DNA of 64,000 nt, from positions 4,278,001 through 4,342,000 of the forward strand of contig CP071497.1 in the NCBI GenBank assembly GCA_017354895.1, in the 5' to 3' direction. A program made the position numbers and the translations under genes. The notes beneath the pieces are model-generated. The model did no database searches and was not told the origin of the DNA. It was given only the letters and a program-made list of their open reading frames with translations. The DNA is from Podospora comata. Its lineage: Eukaryota; Ascomycota; Sordariomycetes; Sordariales; Podosporaceae. Of the stretch, positions 33,736 to 45,603 are shown piece after piece (within the stretch, counting starts at the first letter, position 1; each line of letters starts with the position of its first letter).

Positions 33736-34363
33736 ACGACAAGGCCAGACAGCGGCAAAGAAATGCTTGGAAGGGTTCTCAAACCGCGGACTGGGACTAA
33801 AGACAACAAGGAAAGTGACAAGGAGAAGGACAGAAGGAAAGAAAAACACACGGAATTCAACCTGATCCCGGTGAGAGGCTTCTTTGATCAGCGGAAGAAG
33901 GAGATTAGACATGCTTCGACCAAAGACAAGGTAAAATGAAGTCCTTGCGATCAGAAGTGAGGGATTGGGAGTGGACATATTTGTGACTGATCAAACCTGT
34001 GTCAGCAGATTGCTCCGCCAGTGAGCACAAAGGCACAGTCTCCCAGTCAACAGGCTCAGAGTCAGCCTCGAGAAGAGGTAACAGCTGAGGCTTCCGAATT
34101 GCGCCAAAGCTACCCCCAATTGCAACCTAAAATACTCCAGCCAGTCACAGCTCCGACGCCTACTCAGGCGGTGTTTCGGCAGCTTCAAATTGCTCGCCAT
34201 TCTCTGCCAACCCCCACTCTCACTCCAGCCCCAATCATTTCACCCCTCTACTATTTTCGGGCCACTCCATCGCACCCAGCTTCTACCCTCTCCGCCTTTC
34301 ACCCACAAGCTCTGCCTTCCACAAAAACATTCCTCTAACCACCACTGACGACTCACAACCATC
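33736..34363. other. region between two dead genes
   Basis: Bases 33740-33940 contain protein-like pieces in more than one frame (for example EFNLIPVRGFFDQRKKEIRH), so further broken exons of the upstream gene are possible. 34200-34363 is a pyrimidine-rich leader for the next gene. Confidence 0.35.
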
Positions 34364-35528
34364 ATGGGCCACCCGCGCCCAATCTCCTGCGAGCAAATCG
34401 GCGACCTCACTTACTACGAAGAAATCGAGCGATTCAAGCGTCGAAGCGAAAGCCAACGAGACCACCTCGAGACCGAGAGACAAAAACAACGCCGGCGCGA
34501 AGAACGTGAAGAACAACGCCGCGCCCACCAGGCTCGCCAGGGACAACGTCACGCCGCCCAGCAGCAACGAGAAGGAGAACAAGAACAAGAACAAGAACAA
34601 GAAGAACAACGTCGCGCCGCCAGGCAGCTGCGAGAGCAAGAAGGAGAACAAGAAGCCCAGCCGGCTCCTACCATCCGGAGGCTCCCGCCACGGCACCAAG
34701 ACATCGAAGCCCAACAGCAACAGAGTCGAGGACAAGTGACCGCAGATTTCAACCATCGTCAACACATTGCCCAACGAGGCCAGGACGAACTTTGGCAGAT
34801 ACTTCAGACAAGCGCTGCACAAAATCAACAAGGACCTTCAGGCTTAGTGAGAAGCTTAAGAGATGTTTCCGTGCTCTCTAGCTTTGAGTTGCATTGTGCC
34901 CGTGTGAGAGCAGCAAGACGCGAATTCCAGTCACGGGGGGACACAGTTCCTGCAAAGAGGTCAGAATTGGCAGCTCGCACAGAGGCTGTGAGAGTCGGAG
35001 AAGCCGCAAGGGACAACTAATTGATCGATGAGGTCAATGTCATCGCGACTCAAACCCGCATATCCAATGATGTCCCTGATGCTCAAAGTCTTGTGCCCTC
35101 CCAGGGTCAGCAGCCCAGTGCCCAATCACCGGCAACGATATCTCCCTCTCAAGACCAGACAACATCCCCAACTATATCAAACCCACCGACAGCCGACCCC
35201 GAGCCGCAATTAGAACCACGCCGCAATTAGAACCACGCCGCAATCGAAGCCTGCTGTCCCTCGAAGAGCTTGCTTGTTTGCCTGGACCAAGATACATACC
35301 CGGAGAACGTACCCCGCCCTCGACGTAGAAGAGTCCCAACTGCCTCCGATGAACTTCTACCGCCTTTCTTCGTACCGAACCTGGGAGACAATTGTGGACG
35401 TTCGACAGGCATTGCCTGACAACGTGGAGGAACAGGTCAGAAACTCCGCCCATGAACGGGAGTACCTGCGGGTACTTCTTCAATCGTTGATTAGTGGACT
35501 CGATGGGAGGAGGGAACAACGCCGATAA
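34364..35528 (+). pseudogene. Glu/Gln/Arg-rich coiled-coil host gene, broken
   Basis: The first 218 residues (MGHPRPISCEQIGDLTYYEE, then long Glu/Arg/Gln repeats such as EGEQEQEQEQEEQRRAARQ) are open to a TAA at 35018-35020. The same frame continues with LIDEVNVIATQTRISNDV, so CAA to TAA is likely. At 35204-35237 a 17-base unit is present twice exactly, shifting the frame; the sequence beyond reads SLEELACLPGPRYIPGERT in the frame that one copy would give. A further frame carries TWETIVDVRQALPDNVEEQV to the end at 35528. No domain is recognised; a basic coiled-coil protein. Neighbouring decay and the change types fit RIP plus slippage. Confidence 0.5.
35204..35237 (+). repeat. exact 17-bp tandem duplication
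   Basis: CCGCAATTAGAACCACG occurs twice without a gap, followed by a partial third copy (CCGCAAT). Seventeen bases is not a multiple of three, so it shifts the surrounding frame. Confidence 0.85.
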
Positions 35529-36964
35529 TGATCTGGAGGAGGGGAGTGTTGGCTGATGTGGCGGGCAGACAAATGGTTGTGTAGAGGGGTGGACACTGGA
35601 TAGTAAAAGAGGGAGTGATATCAGGTGGACAAGAGCAATGATTTTAATGACTGGCTTGGTCTTTTGTGAAGTGTTGTGAAGTCGATGAGAAGGTGGAAGC
35701 AGGAATGACCTTGTGATTGATGTGCGTACAGAAGGGCACCATTTCTGGTCTTGGCATTGAAACTTGGCCCAACCCTGTAGATCTTCAGGTGCTGCTTTAC
35801 AATGTCAATGTGTCATAACCTACAATAAAAACTTCCTTAAAATTCTCTGTCGTTTCAAATTAACTTATTAGTGTGTGGTCTTTCTGGAAGACATGTTGCA
35901 CAAACTCAGCGGCTTGGTTCTGCTCTGTTTGTGCCGTTCGAATTTGACACTGTTGCTGAAACCGAACACCGCGATGCACGAACAGCAGAAGCCAGCACAA
36001 CCCAACTGGGGCGCGCTAGAAAGGTGTGTACTTTTTAGATGTCTCTTTCTGCAGTCTAGATTTCGTTTACATATTCAGCCTAAAATGTACAAAGTAGATC
36101 GATAACCTTCCTACTGTTATTTGGGGAGTGAAACAATCACTTGAGATATACCGTGCCAGCTGTGTCAAGTCAACAAGTGGTCACTCCATTTTTGATTTGG
36201 TGCCATCACAACACTTCATTATCTAAAAAGTGCCATTGCAAGGCTGGCCGAAGGTAGACGACGCAGAGCAAGCTGTTTCCCGAGAATGGCTGGGCCAACA
36301 AATTACTTCTCTCATAACATCGAGGACCTGTATAGTAGTCTGGGCACAGGCACAACAAGCGACTACCAGTCCCATGACCGAGTATCGTTAGTACAACAGC
36401 GTCTTGCTGCCTCCTCTTGAATAACAATATTGAGTCAGAAGATGGAGGCGCGTCATATGCTTTTGAAGGTAGACATAAGCAAACGGGAATCTTGGGCGTC
36501 AACGAAACAGAGTGCATGAGCAATTGGGCTTGTGGTCATAAAGGAGTATTATTATCTAGTCCTGGAACTCGTGCCGGTAACAATGACCTATGCTTTGCCG
36601 GGCGGGATGGGGTGACACAGCTGAATAAATCTGTTTTGACTACACCGCCCTGTAATAACACGTGTGTACCCATAGGGGTCGCTAAGCAGCGCTGTGGGTG
36701 GTCATTGCGCACAATCCATTCACTTAACTTCAGTCACTCTTCACGGTCACTGTTTGTGCACACGACTTTCCCCACATACCTTTTCTTCCATAACAACAAT
36801 CAACAAGCCCAGCTGCTGATATTGTGCTTGAGTCGTCCTCGTCGTCAAACCAAAACATCCCAAGCCGCCTCTCCTGCAACCCAGGTGGATCAAGCAACAG
36901 CTATATACTTCCCAGAACTTTGTCAAACATTCCACAGAATCGACCTATTGCGACTCGGAACAGG
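35529..36964. other. gene-poor region
   Basis: No gene is supported. A plus-strand frame open from about 36417 to 37028 includes a Cys-containing stretch (TTPPCNNTCVPIGVAKQRCG) but lacks an ATG start and overlaps the next gene in another frame. 36750-36960 looks like a leader. Confidence 0.4.
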
Positions 36965-37897
36965 ATGGAGAATATCCACCAACCACCCAGCTGGTACACA
37001 ACGACCCAGTACCTCAAGTTCAAGATAGACAAGCTCTCCCAAGCTGCTGAGGCCCTTATCACCCAAATCCCAACAGGATCCATCAATTGGCCTGTGGACC
37101 GACAACAAGTGTTGGCGTTGTTGGAGGAGATGACCCAGCTTGATCTCCTCTATCTCGGCCTGCAAAATACCCTCCAGGAGGAGGCAGCTTGGGAGCAAAG
37201 CCCAGAATACCAACCGCGATGGCCCTGGCCAAGAACCGACGAGCTCCTGCAGATTAGAACCAGAGAGACGTTGGCTCAGGAGGCCAACCATTTGGAGTCG
37301 CAGAAGCGACAAATCGAGGCTTGGTTCACACGACAGGAGTCGCTAGAGGAGCAGAGACGCCGGCAAATGGACCATATCGGTCCTTTCCAGCTCGGCCCTC
37401 CAGTCCTGCGACAGGTCCAAAGAGAACCACAGCACCAGCGGCTGATGCCGGATAACCCACAGCCTACTCGTCCGGTGGCTCAACCCCAGCCAGCTTGTCG
37501 CGCGGTTCAACCCCAGCCTCAGCCACGCCAGCGTCTCCCCCGCTTGGCTCCCAAGCCTGTGGTCCAGCCACAACCGCCACAGGGACATCAACAAGTCCAG
37601 CCACACCTGCCTCAGGGGCATCAACAAGTCTGGCAACAACAGCACCGTCAACAACAGCCCGCTGCCCCGGTTCGCCCTGCACCACTGATGGCCTTGCAGT
37701 GCCAGGCACACCCCCAGCAGCCACCCCCCCAACAACCACAGCCTGAACAGGGACAACACCGCCGAGTGAGTCCCCTCACACAATTTCTCATCTACTGCGG
37801 CGCCCTTCCGGCAGATTCTCCCTTGATAAAGCCAGAAAATTCTCCCGAGATCAAGAAAGAGAGCCCTTCTCCAGTGAAGCCACAGCCGCGCGACTAA
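36965..37897 (+). CDS. Gln/Pro-rich protein with coiled-coil N-terminus, unknown function
   Basis: Single exon, 310 residues from the first ATG of the frame (MENIHQPPSWYTTTQYLKFK). Residues 1-145 are helical and charged, with leucine-rich heptad-like stretches (LLEEMTQLDLLYLGLQNTLQ and QEANHLESQKRQIEAWFTRQ). Residues 150-265 are Pro/Gln/Arg-rich with local repeats, including PQGHQQVQPHLPQGHQQVWQ. The C-terminus (SPLTQFLIYCGALP...KPENSPEIKKESPSPVKP) carries Ser-Pro/Lys motifs, with IKKES resembling a sumoylation site. Transcription or scaffold roles are possible but not shown. The frame is clean, unlike its neighbours. Confidence 0.55.
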   Translation: MENIHQPPSWYTTTQYLKFKIDKLSQAAEALITQIPTGSINWPVDRQQVLALLEEMTQLDLLYLGLQNTLQEEAAWEQSPEYQPRWPWPRTDELLQIRTRETLAQEANHLESQKRQIEAWFTRQESLEEQRRRQMDHIGPFQLGPPVLRQVQREPQHQRLMPDNPQPTRPVAQPQPACRAVQPQPQPRQRLPRLAPKPVVQPQPPQGHQQVQPHLPQGHQQVWQQQHRQQQPAAPVRPAPLMALQCQAHPQQPPPQQPQPEQGQHRRVSPLTQFLIYCGALPADSPLIKPENSPEIKKESPSPVKPQPRD

Positions 37898-39511
37898 GGG
37901 CAAGCAAAAATCATAGACAAGGGAAAGGAGAAAGGGCAGGGCATCTTCCTGTGTATAAAGCAAATTAGTGAAGGGGTAGTGTACCATAGGAGAGGGAAAG
38001 CAAGGACGGAAAATAAAGAAAAGAGTATTTTTATGCCACACCTGCTTACCTATACAGGGGGGATGTCGACTTTGCTCGTGTCTACTTCAGTGTCTCAAAT
38101 CCATCCGAGCAACGCCTCCCTAGTCCATTACTACGTTTAATTAGGAAGAATATACCACATACAGAAAATATTGAGGCCGGAATATATACCCACTCCAGAG
38201 TCGCAGTCCGGGGGCATATTTACGAAGGTCAGTTGATATGGTTGATGTGCCCTCCTTCAAGCGGGCTGCTCCGTTGTTCCAAGGGATGAGACGGTCTCGG
38301 CTCGTCTTATGAGATGAGCTGGCAATGAAAGCCAAGCCCAGGGCCGGCTTAACTTGCCGCCTTGCCAGGTTCTGGGACAATCTTTTGAGGCTTCTAAAGA
38401 AAAAGTGGTGATACCGACCGTGCCTGGGCGGTTGGTGGTTAATGTCGTCGTGAGGGTGCTACATTCAACTTCGGAGTCACCAGTCACCCCGGCGCACCTG
38501 GGCAAGGGTCATAGCCCGGCACTGGTGGGTACTAGGTAGGTACCTAAGTAGGTAGGTAAGCATTCACACCAAAACGTCGGCCCGGAAAACTACCGGAAGG
38601 TTTGCAAGCCCGTAAAGTGAGACAAGCCGTGATAGTTCCAAGCCAAGACGAAACCTGGGGCCGTGAGATGACTGGGGCCGAGCCGAGGGCCGTCTTGAGT
38701 TGTCTCATCTCATCAACCACCCTGAGCGGGAAGTGTGAATGACGTCTCCCTTGAGCGCGTGAAGCTGGAGGTGATTGAGACAGGTCACATCAAGGTCAAA
38801 TTATCACTGTATGTAAGTTTAGACTGTATTTATGCCTCCTTCAAGCTTGTCTCTATGCATCCATGTCTTAAAGGTCCGTGTTGACTGAATCGCCTGCTGC
38901 CACCGTAAACTATGAACGAGCGGTGCTAGTGTGAGTGTTCGCCTGCATCGACGTATCTACCGTTGTGGGAAAGTAAGATTTGAGGTCACCGTGGTCACAG
39001 TAGAACTTCCTTTACAGGTGGTCAAGTGGCCGCCCTACTTAAGTATTGGATGGCGGATCATTCTTGGGTACGTTGGACCACCGTTCAAATCCTGGGCATG
39101 TCGGTTTTTGTAGTTGCGAACTCGTCTTAAACCTGGATGCATCATCTTAATTAAGCCACAGGATTGTTATTTGAGCGTATATTCGTTTTCTTAAGGTGTA
39201 GAGTTGATATAAGAAATTCAGGTAACCCGGGCATGAATTGGATGGGGTTGTTCTAGGAAAAGTATGTCAATTGAACAGTTTTTAGCATGGCTGTCTAGAG
39301 ACATGAAAAGTGATATATCCAGGAGATGAAAAGAACCAACATATGGCATAAGTTTAACCAATCATTTTGTGCTTGTGGTCAACCTTTAGGCAGCCACTCC
39401 CAACCCCGCACTGCAGCCTACATTTGCAGGTCTTCCCACAAACAACACCAACACCAAGCACAAATCTTGTTCTTATTCTTGTCCACCACACCTCGCATAG
39501 CATATACAACC
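37898..39511. other. intergenic region
   Basis: No gene supported over 1.6 kb. It contains a TAGGTA microsatellite (about 38528-38560) and repeated GAGACGAGAC / CTCATCTCAT words near 38280 and 38700 that also occur near 27090. The 39400-39511 stretch is a CA-rich leader for the F-box gene. Confidence 0.45.
38528..38560. repeat. TAGGTA microsatellite
   Basis: ACTAGGTAGGTACCTAAGTAGGTAGGTAAG, the same motif as at 17584, 18300 and 24499. Confidence 0.6.
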
Positions 39512-41828
39512 ATGGGTCGATACCATTGCCCGCTCTGCGGATGGCAAATATATGATTCAAGGCCAATATCCTCATCATGGAATCATGAATTTCGCGGCCG
39601 TAAGTCACCCAACTGCGCGTACCTTATGAGGCCCCCCACCCTAACAAACTCGTTCCAAAGTCTGCCGCTGTTCAATCAGCAACCGAACTAACCTCACAGG
39701 TGTGGGAAAACAGAACTGTGCTGCCTCTCGTTCCTTCGTCGCCCCACTAAACCCAGCTGGGCGATACGACGACCCTGGCAACAGGTTTTCAGAGCAAGAC
39801 GCGGTTGGAACCCGTTTTTGTGAAATCAACAACAAATCCGGATTCCCTGTACACAATATCTGTTGGAAGCTACTCGAGGAGGCCATCTACCCCAGCCCGG
39901 TGCCAATTGAAAGGTTGTTCGATGTCTTGGAGTCTTTCGTATGGCCGTCGTTGTGCGTCGATGGGCGGCTTGATTGGCGCTGGAGAGAAATCTCGCAGTC
40001 AGCAGAGTGTTCATCGAAAGACTCATTCCCTTGGGATATCACCGCCAACGCGAGCACCGCTAATGTGCCGCCATTCACATCGGATCCGTATTTCGTCGAC
40101 CTCCACGAGATACTGAGTGAGCGGTACGGAGTCTACGATGTTCCTCTTGCCCCCGATAACTTGTTATCCGGCCTGGTGTCAGGAAACGATCCCTTCCTCT
40201 CCCTCCCGGAGGAGCTTTGCTCTGTTATTGCCTGCTATTTACCACTCCGTGACGCCCTCCATGCCCGTTTGGCATCGCGATCCTTTTGGCATCTTTTTGA
40301 TCGTCAACAGTTTTGGCGTTCTCAATTTATGGGTTTAAATTCTGACCTTTCATGCCTGTTTGAACTTCATCGAGATCCATATCAAGGGGCCCGTGATTGG
40401 CGTTTACTCTACCACCGGATTACCGACACCAGCAATGACTCGGATGAGGATGTCTGGAGCGGCCTTCGCAACAGAGGGCAAGCCTGGCAGAGGATATTGA
40501 CTATTGTTGACATCCTGGGACTTTGTCCAACTCCAAACGCCGCGTTTACGAAGAGGGGTCATTTGGCACACTTGAAGCCCCGGCCAGACTGTACTCTACG
40601 AGTCGGGGGGAGTGCCGCAGAGTCCCTAGTCGGCACGGTGGGTCCGCTGCAAGTGGGATGTTTCCGAAAATCCGTACAATCTCTTGCTATCCCCAACGAG
40701 ACAGTCCGAATATCTGCGTCAACCATAGATGTGGGATCCTTTACGTACATCTCCGGCTTGACCATTGTGTCGAATTCGCAGACAGAAAGCGCTGGCCACC
40801 TGGGTCCCAAGGAAAGGGAGCGATCCGTCACCCTAAACGCTGCTGATCTACGGGGCCTCAACGTTGCGGTTGGTTTGAGAGGTATCCACGCTTTGCAGTT
40901 TGCGGATTCGGCAGGACTGACCCCTTGGCTGGGCGATCCTCATGATGCTGCAAAAACGACGAGGCTTGGGAGTGTATCAAATATTTCATCACTGGAAGTC
41001 TGGTCCGATGTACGTGAAAGGTTCTGATAAAAGACGCGTGAAGCTAACAAGGCGTTGTAGGCATTCAAAATCGTCGAGATTGGTATCGTGAAGAAGCAAA
41101 GTTCCGAGCTCAGCGACGCAGAAAATATCTCAGATTTGAGGATTTTCGGAATATGGTATCCCGATATTCCCCCTTCTCAACTCAACCTGAATGAAGAGTG
41201 TTTCTTCTCTGCGAAAGCATTTGCGGAGGGATTCAGACCACTGTTCTGGACCCGTTTCGGCGGCCCAGGTGGTGTGCATCTGAAAAGTCTACTGAGAATA
41301 TATTGGAATCAGCCAGCCGAAACCATCACTTTTGCTTATGAAAACAACGGTGTTCCGTTGAGCTCTCAGAGCTTCGGTCGGGCACCAGAACCTGAATTGG
41401 ACGACGACTCATCGTGTTTTGAGCCTGACACTTGGTCGAGCACGTTTGTAATCGATGGACCTGGAGGAGAACGAATTACCGCTGTCGAGACTTGCCAGAA
41501 GTACCGGAAGACTGGTAGAACATGGGAGTGTACAGAAGGAGTCCTAACTGAATTCAAGGTGAGTTAGCATGTCTGCAAACACCACACATCGTCCTGTTTG
41601 TGAAGCATAAGGGGCTAACATCACTTCAATCCCTAGGTTTTCACCAACCATGGACGATCCCACCGGTTCCGGGGGGTTGTAGACGCCTATCCGGAGGACT
41701 GGAGAGTTGAGACGAAGCGACTTGAAGTGCCTCCAGGGAGTGTAGTTACAGGGCTATACGGGTTTTCTGTTCGGAATTTGGGATATGGACTTGCAGCACT
41801 GGGGATTATCACCGAGTTGGAGGCTTGA
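39512..41828 (+). CDS. F-box protein with N-terminal CxxC element
   Basis: Four exons, 39512-39599, 39700-41009, 41061-41558 and 41637-41828, give 695 residues with no breaks. The N-terminus MGRYHCPLCGWQIYD has a CxxC pair, as in a family of large fungal F-box proteins. The F-box is near residue 190-235: LSLPEELCSVIACYLPLRDA then HARLASRSFWHLFDRQQFW. F-box proteins bind Skp1 and select targets for SCF ubiquitin ligases. The remaining 450 residues are beta-rich, with FTNHGRSHRFRG and a closing GLYGFSVRNLGYGLAALGII, which suggests a beta-sandwich or jacalin-like recognition domain. Introns are 51-100 nt with GTAAGT/GTACGT/GTGAGT donors. Target unknown. It stands next to a dead cluster but shows no decay. 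Confidence 0.85.
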
Positions 41829-41867
41829 CTCCCAGCGCAATCGCTCAGAATTTCGGTCCAAGGCCAT

Positions 41868-43792
41868 TCAGTTCACAAGCTTATTGGAGGTCCCCATTCG
41901 CTGAACAACAAATAAGCTAAAATAGATCCAAAGCAACACTAATCCCCTTTCCCCGACGCCCCTCTTCCTACCCCAATCAAAAAACACATCTCGGTAGTCC
42001 TCCCTCCACCCAATACTGTGAACCACCACCTCAACCCCCAACAACCCCTTCACCATCCCCGTCGCCTCTACCCATCCCTTCTTGCCACCAATCCCAGTAA
42101 AGAGGGTAAACTTCCCCTTCCCAGCCAAATCATGCGTCGAAATCATCGGTTCCTTCGACCCCGCTGCTGGAGCTCTCAGCCAGGCGTGTGGAAGCCTCGA
42201 GCCGGGGTAGGTACTCTCGCAATAGTAAAGATCGGCGTGTTTGGGAGGTCCTGTGTTGGTCGGAGGGGGGCCGATCTCATCATCGGGGTACAAAGCATCA
42301 GACTGGTAGAGCTGGTTCATCTCTAACCCGAAACCGTGTCTTTCCACGTCCAACCCCTCGACCAAATTCTGGAATGCGAGACGTAATTCCTCGCCTTGGG
42401 CTGTGTCATCACCCAGACGGGATAGGATCTGCAATTTGTCGGCTGGGTCCGGGTTAGGGACACCGAGAAGAGAAAACAGTTTGGCGTGCATACGACCTGT
42501 GTCGTTGGCGCGTTTGACGATTGCTTTACCGATAGGCTGTCGCTCCGCGGTGTAGGAATCCAAAAGGGAAAGGGAAGCAAGGGATTGGTGTACGAAACCG
42601 ATTTTCCACGCAAGGTTGTACGCGTCTTGGATGCTCGTGTTGGACCCTAGGCCGTTGAAGGGGGGGTGGCGGTGGACGGCGTCGCCTAGGCAGAAGATGT
42701 TGTTTTTGCCGGGGGTGCTGTATCTTTCGGCGTAGGTCTCGTTGATTTTTCAGGTGGAGAGGCGTTTGAGGGTGGCTTTGACGGAGGGGTCGCCGATGAG
42801 GTCTTGGACGTGGGAGAGGATTTCGGATGGGGTGGCGGTGATGGCGGTGATGTTTGGTTTGGCGAGCATGACGAAGACCCATTGGGTGAAGGGTTTGACG
42901 AAGCGGGCGATGGCGAGGGAGCAGAAGTCTGGTTGGGGTTTGGTGGGGTGGAGGAGAATGTGGATGAGGCCTGGGGAGTGGGGGGTGAGGAGGTGGTTGA
43001 GGTCTGCGTCGACAAAGACGTTGAGGGCGAGGCCGCCGCCGGGGTTGTCGTTGAAGGGGAGTTGGAGCTCGCGGGCTACCACGCTACGTGCCCCGTCGGC
43101 ACCACAGAGAAACTTGGAGATGACGGTGATTTTCTGGTTGGTTAGGACGTCTTGGATTACGGAGTGGACTTTGGCGGTTGTTTCGTCTTGATGGAATGAG
43201 ACAAATTGGCAGTCCCAGCGGAGGTGGAAGCCGTTTTGTGTTGCTACGCGGAGAAGGATGGGCTCTAGCACTGACTGAGGGAGATCAGCCTGTTCGCATG
43301 GACTCGCCTTTTTGAACTCTCCCTATGGCAATCAGCACCTGTTCTACAGGCGGTCAGTTGGAGACGCACATGTCTGTTCGGATCTGTCCCGCAGTTGTAC
43401 GTCCGGGAGAGTTCCTCTCCCCCCATGGTGGTGCAAATTCTCGAGTACATCAACAGTTCCTTGGGAGTTGCAAGTTGACGACATTCCTCCTCGAGTCCAA
43501 CATCGCGAAGGCATTCTGGACTCTGTTAGCTCAAGTTCGTGTATAGATGTCAAGCTTCATGTACATACCAAAGGTTGCATTGTTTGTGTAGTGTGACCGG
43601 GGCGTCCTCACAGTCGACGACGCCTTGCTTATGATCAATCCCGTCACCCCTAAGTTTGCACACTGTTAGCTTTCGCTGTCTGGTGTAATGCTCTCACGCG
43701 TTATGCTCACCGTAGTGGGTCAAGAAGCATGCAAGGCTTGCTCCTGCTGGGCCGGCGCCCACAATGAGAACATCGGTTTCAATCTGCACCAT
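41868..43792 (-). pseudogene. FAD-dependent aromatic monooxygenase (phenol 2-monooxygenase type), broken cluster gene
   Basis: Four exons on the minus strand, 43792-43711, 43649-43569, 43515-43370 and 43322-41868, together about 587 codons. DVLIVGAGPAGASLACFL is the Rossmann FAD site. LCGADGARS and NIFCLGDAVHRHPPFNGLG are the DG and GD motifs of class A flavin hydroxylases, and YRDVFFDWGRKRGVGERGLV begins the thioredoxin-like end of the phenol hydroxylase/TfdB group. Such enzymes hydroxylate or dearomatise polyketide rings. The frame is broken, with about one interruption, and its C-terminal end is atypical. It is divergent from the methyltransferase at 44095 with about 300 bp between starts, as expected of a shared cluster promoter. 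Family call is firm. Confidence 0.8.
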
Positions 43793-44094
43793 GATGGTCG
43801 ACGCCTAGGTCACGTACCCCTGGTACCCTCTGGAATGGACGATGAAGCACCCTGTTGTTATCAAACGCGATTACTTGCAAATGATCTCACCAACTATTTC
43901 AGACGCATTTCATCACCGTCTCCGCACGCTGTGTTTCAACCCCGCAGTGGTGTTTTCAACGTCTCACTCGGGGTCTACAAATCCACAACTCGGGTCCATC
44001 ACCACTGTAAGTGATAAACATCACTCTCACAGAGCCTCGCTAGAATGAATGAGATGACTACACAATACCGACCTCCTTATCATCAGCGCCCACC

Positions 44095-45603
44095 ATGACA
44101 TCCAACGCTCGACTTGCCTAGCTTTCACACACCATCCTGGAAAAGACCAAGATCGTAACGGACCATTTAGCCTCCCACAATCTCACAGCACCATCGTGGG
44201 ACGTTGACGGCGCAGTTGATTTTTTCATCCCAGAGTCCGCCGGCGAGGCATACACGGCAAGGGTAGACCTAATCGCAGCCACCAAAGAGCTCCATGACCT
44301 CACCCTCGGTCCCAAGCAGGGCCTTTCATGGCTGTCATGGGATGTAAGCCGTGCCCCCTACCCTTCCTCTCCACCCTGCCTCCAAAACTGACAAAAACCA
44401 CCAGTTCATAAACAACCTCTCCCTCCAAGCAATCTGGGAATTCCTTGTCCCCGAATTTGTTCCCCTCACCGGCTCCATCTCCTTCGAAGACCTAACCGCC
44501 AAAGTCGTCGCCGCCAACGGCTTCAAAATCGGCGTCATGAACCTCCGGCGCTTGATCCGCCACGCGATGCTGAACCACATCTTTATCGAGCCGAGAAGAG
44601 GTTTCGTCGCTCACATGAGCGTGTCGAGGATGTTGCTGGAGGATGAACCGATGGCTAACTGGGCTGGGTACATGTGTCGTGATCTGTGGAAGCCAGCTGC
44701 TCACGTTGTTGACGCGATGAAGAAGTGGCCTGGGAGTGAGCCGACGGAGACGGTGGTGAATCACGCGTTTGAGCAGAGCTTGCCGTGGTACGATTACTTG
44801 CAGTCGGTGCCGGAGAAGGCGAGGAGGTATAACCTTGCGATGAAGCTGCATAGTGGGAATGAGGGGTTTTCGGTGGGGCATACAGTGAGGGGGTATGCTT
44901 GGGGGGAGTTGGGGGAGGCTACGGTTGTGGATGTAAGTCTTCCTCCACGCTGCGGTGCTGAGGGATGGAGTACTGTTAGCGAGAGCAGATGGGCGGGAAC
45001 CAAGGGTTCGTCTCTTTCGCCATAGCGGAGGCCTTTCCCAAGCTGAAATTTGTGGTACAAGACACGGAGGGCATGAGAAAGCCAGAGGCTATGGGATCGA
45101 TGCCAGCTCACCTTGAAGAAAGGGTCACACGGACTGTACATGACTTTTTCGAGCCGCAGACGGTTGTTGCTGATGTCTACTTCTTCCGATGGATATTCCA
45201 CGGTTTCTCGGACAAGTACAAAATCAAGATACTTCGAGCGCTGCGACCGGCGCTGCGCAAAGGAGCAAAGGCGGTCATCAACGACGGCACACTGCCAGAG
45301 CCACTGACGGCAAGCTACCTGCAGGAACGCAACATCCGCACCATGGACGCCTTCAACCAGATAACAGTGAACGCAAGGGAGAGGGAAATTGATGACTGGA
45401 GCGAGCTGTTCAGACTGGCTGATGAGCGGTACAAGTTCACGGGGGCGTGGAAGCCAGAAAAAGCCACATGTGGTTTATTGAGGCGGAATGGACCGGATAA
45501 TGTGTACATATTTTTCAATCATCCCAATACGAGCCTTCACAAATCTAAAGCTAAGTCCAGAGGAAGTGGTCAGCGCCGGGAATCTGGCGATGTCCAGCGA
45601 TAG
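44095..45603 (+). pseudogene. O-methyltransferase (fungal polyketide type), broken cluster gene
   Basis: Exons 44095-44343, 44405-44932 and 44989-45603 make about 463 codons. The N-terminal helical dimerisation domain includes LHDLTLGPKQGLSWLSWD. Exon 2 carries a winged-helix part (GFKIGVMNLRRLIRHAMLNH). Exon 2/3 joins VVDMGGNQGFVSFAIAEAFP, the SAM loop of the fungal O-methyltransferase family (usually VVDVGG--G). RWIFHGFSDKYKIKILRALRP and INDGTLPE are the usual downstream motifs. It would methylate a phenol on the polyketide. About one interruption, near the N-terminus. Its 3' end overlaps the tail of the convergent reductase by 53 bp. Confidence 0.8.

Noticed and set aside
34283-34831. Minus-strand hydrophobic frame
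   Set aside because: Antisense of the Glu/Gln/Arg-rich coiled-coil gene.
42742-43191. Plus-strand frames with Trp/Val/Gly/Glu-rich sequence
   Set aside because: Antisense of the FAD monooxygenase.
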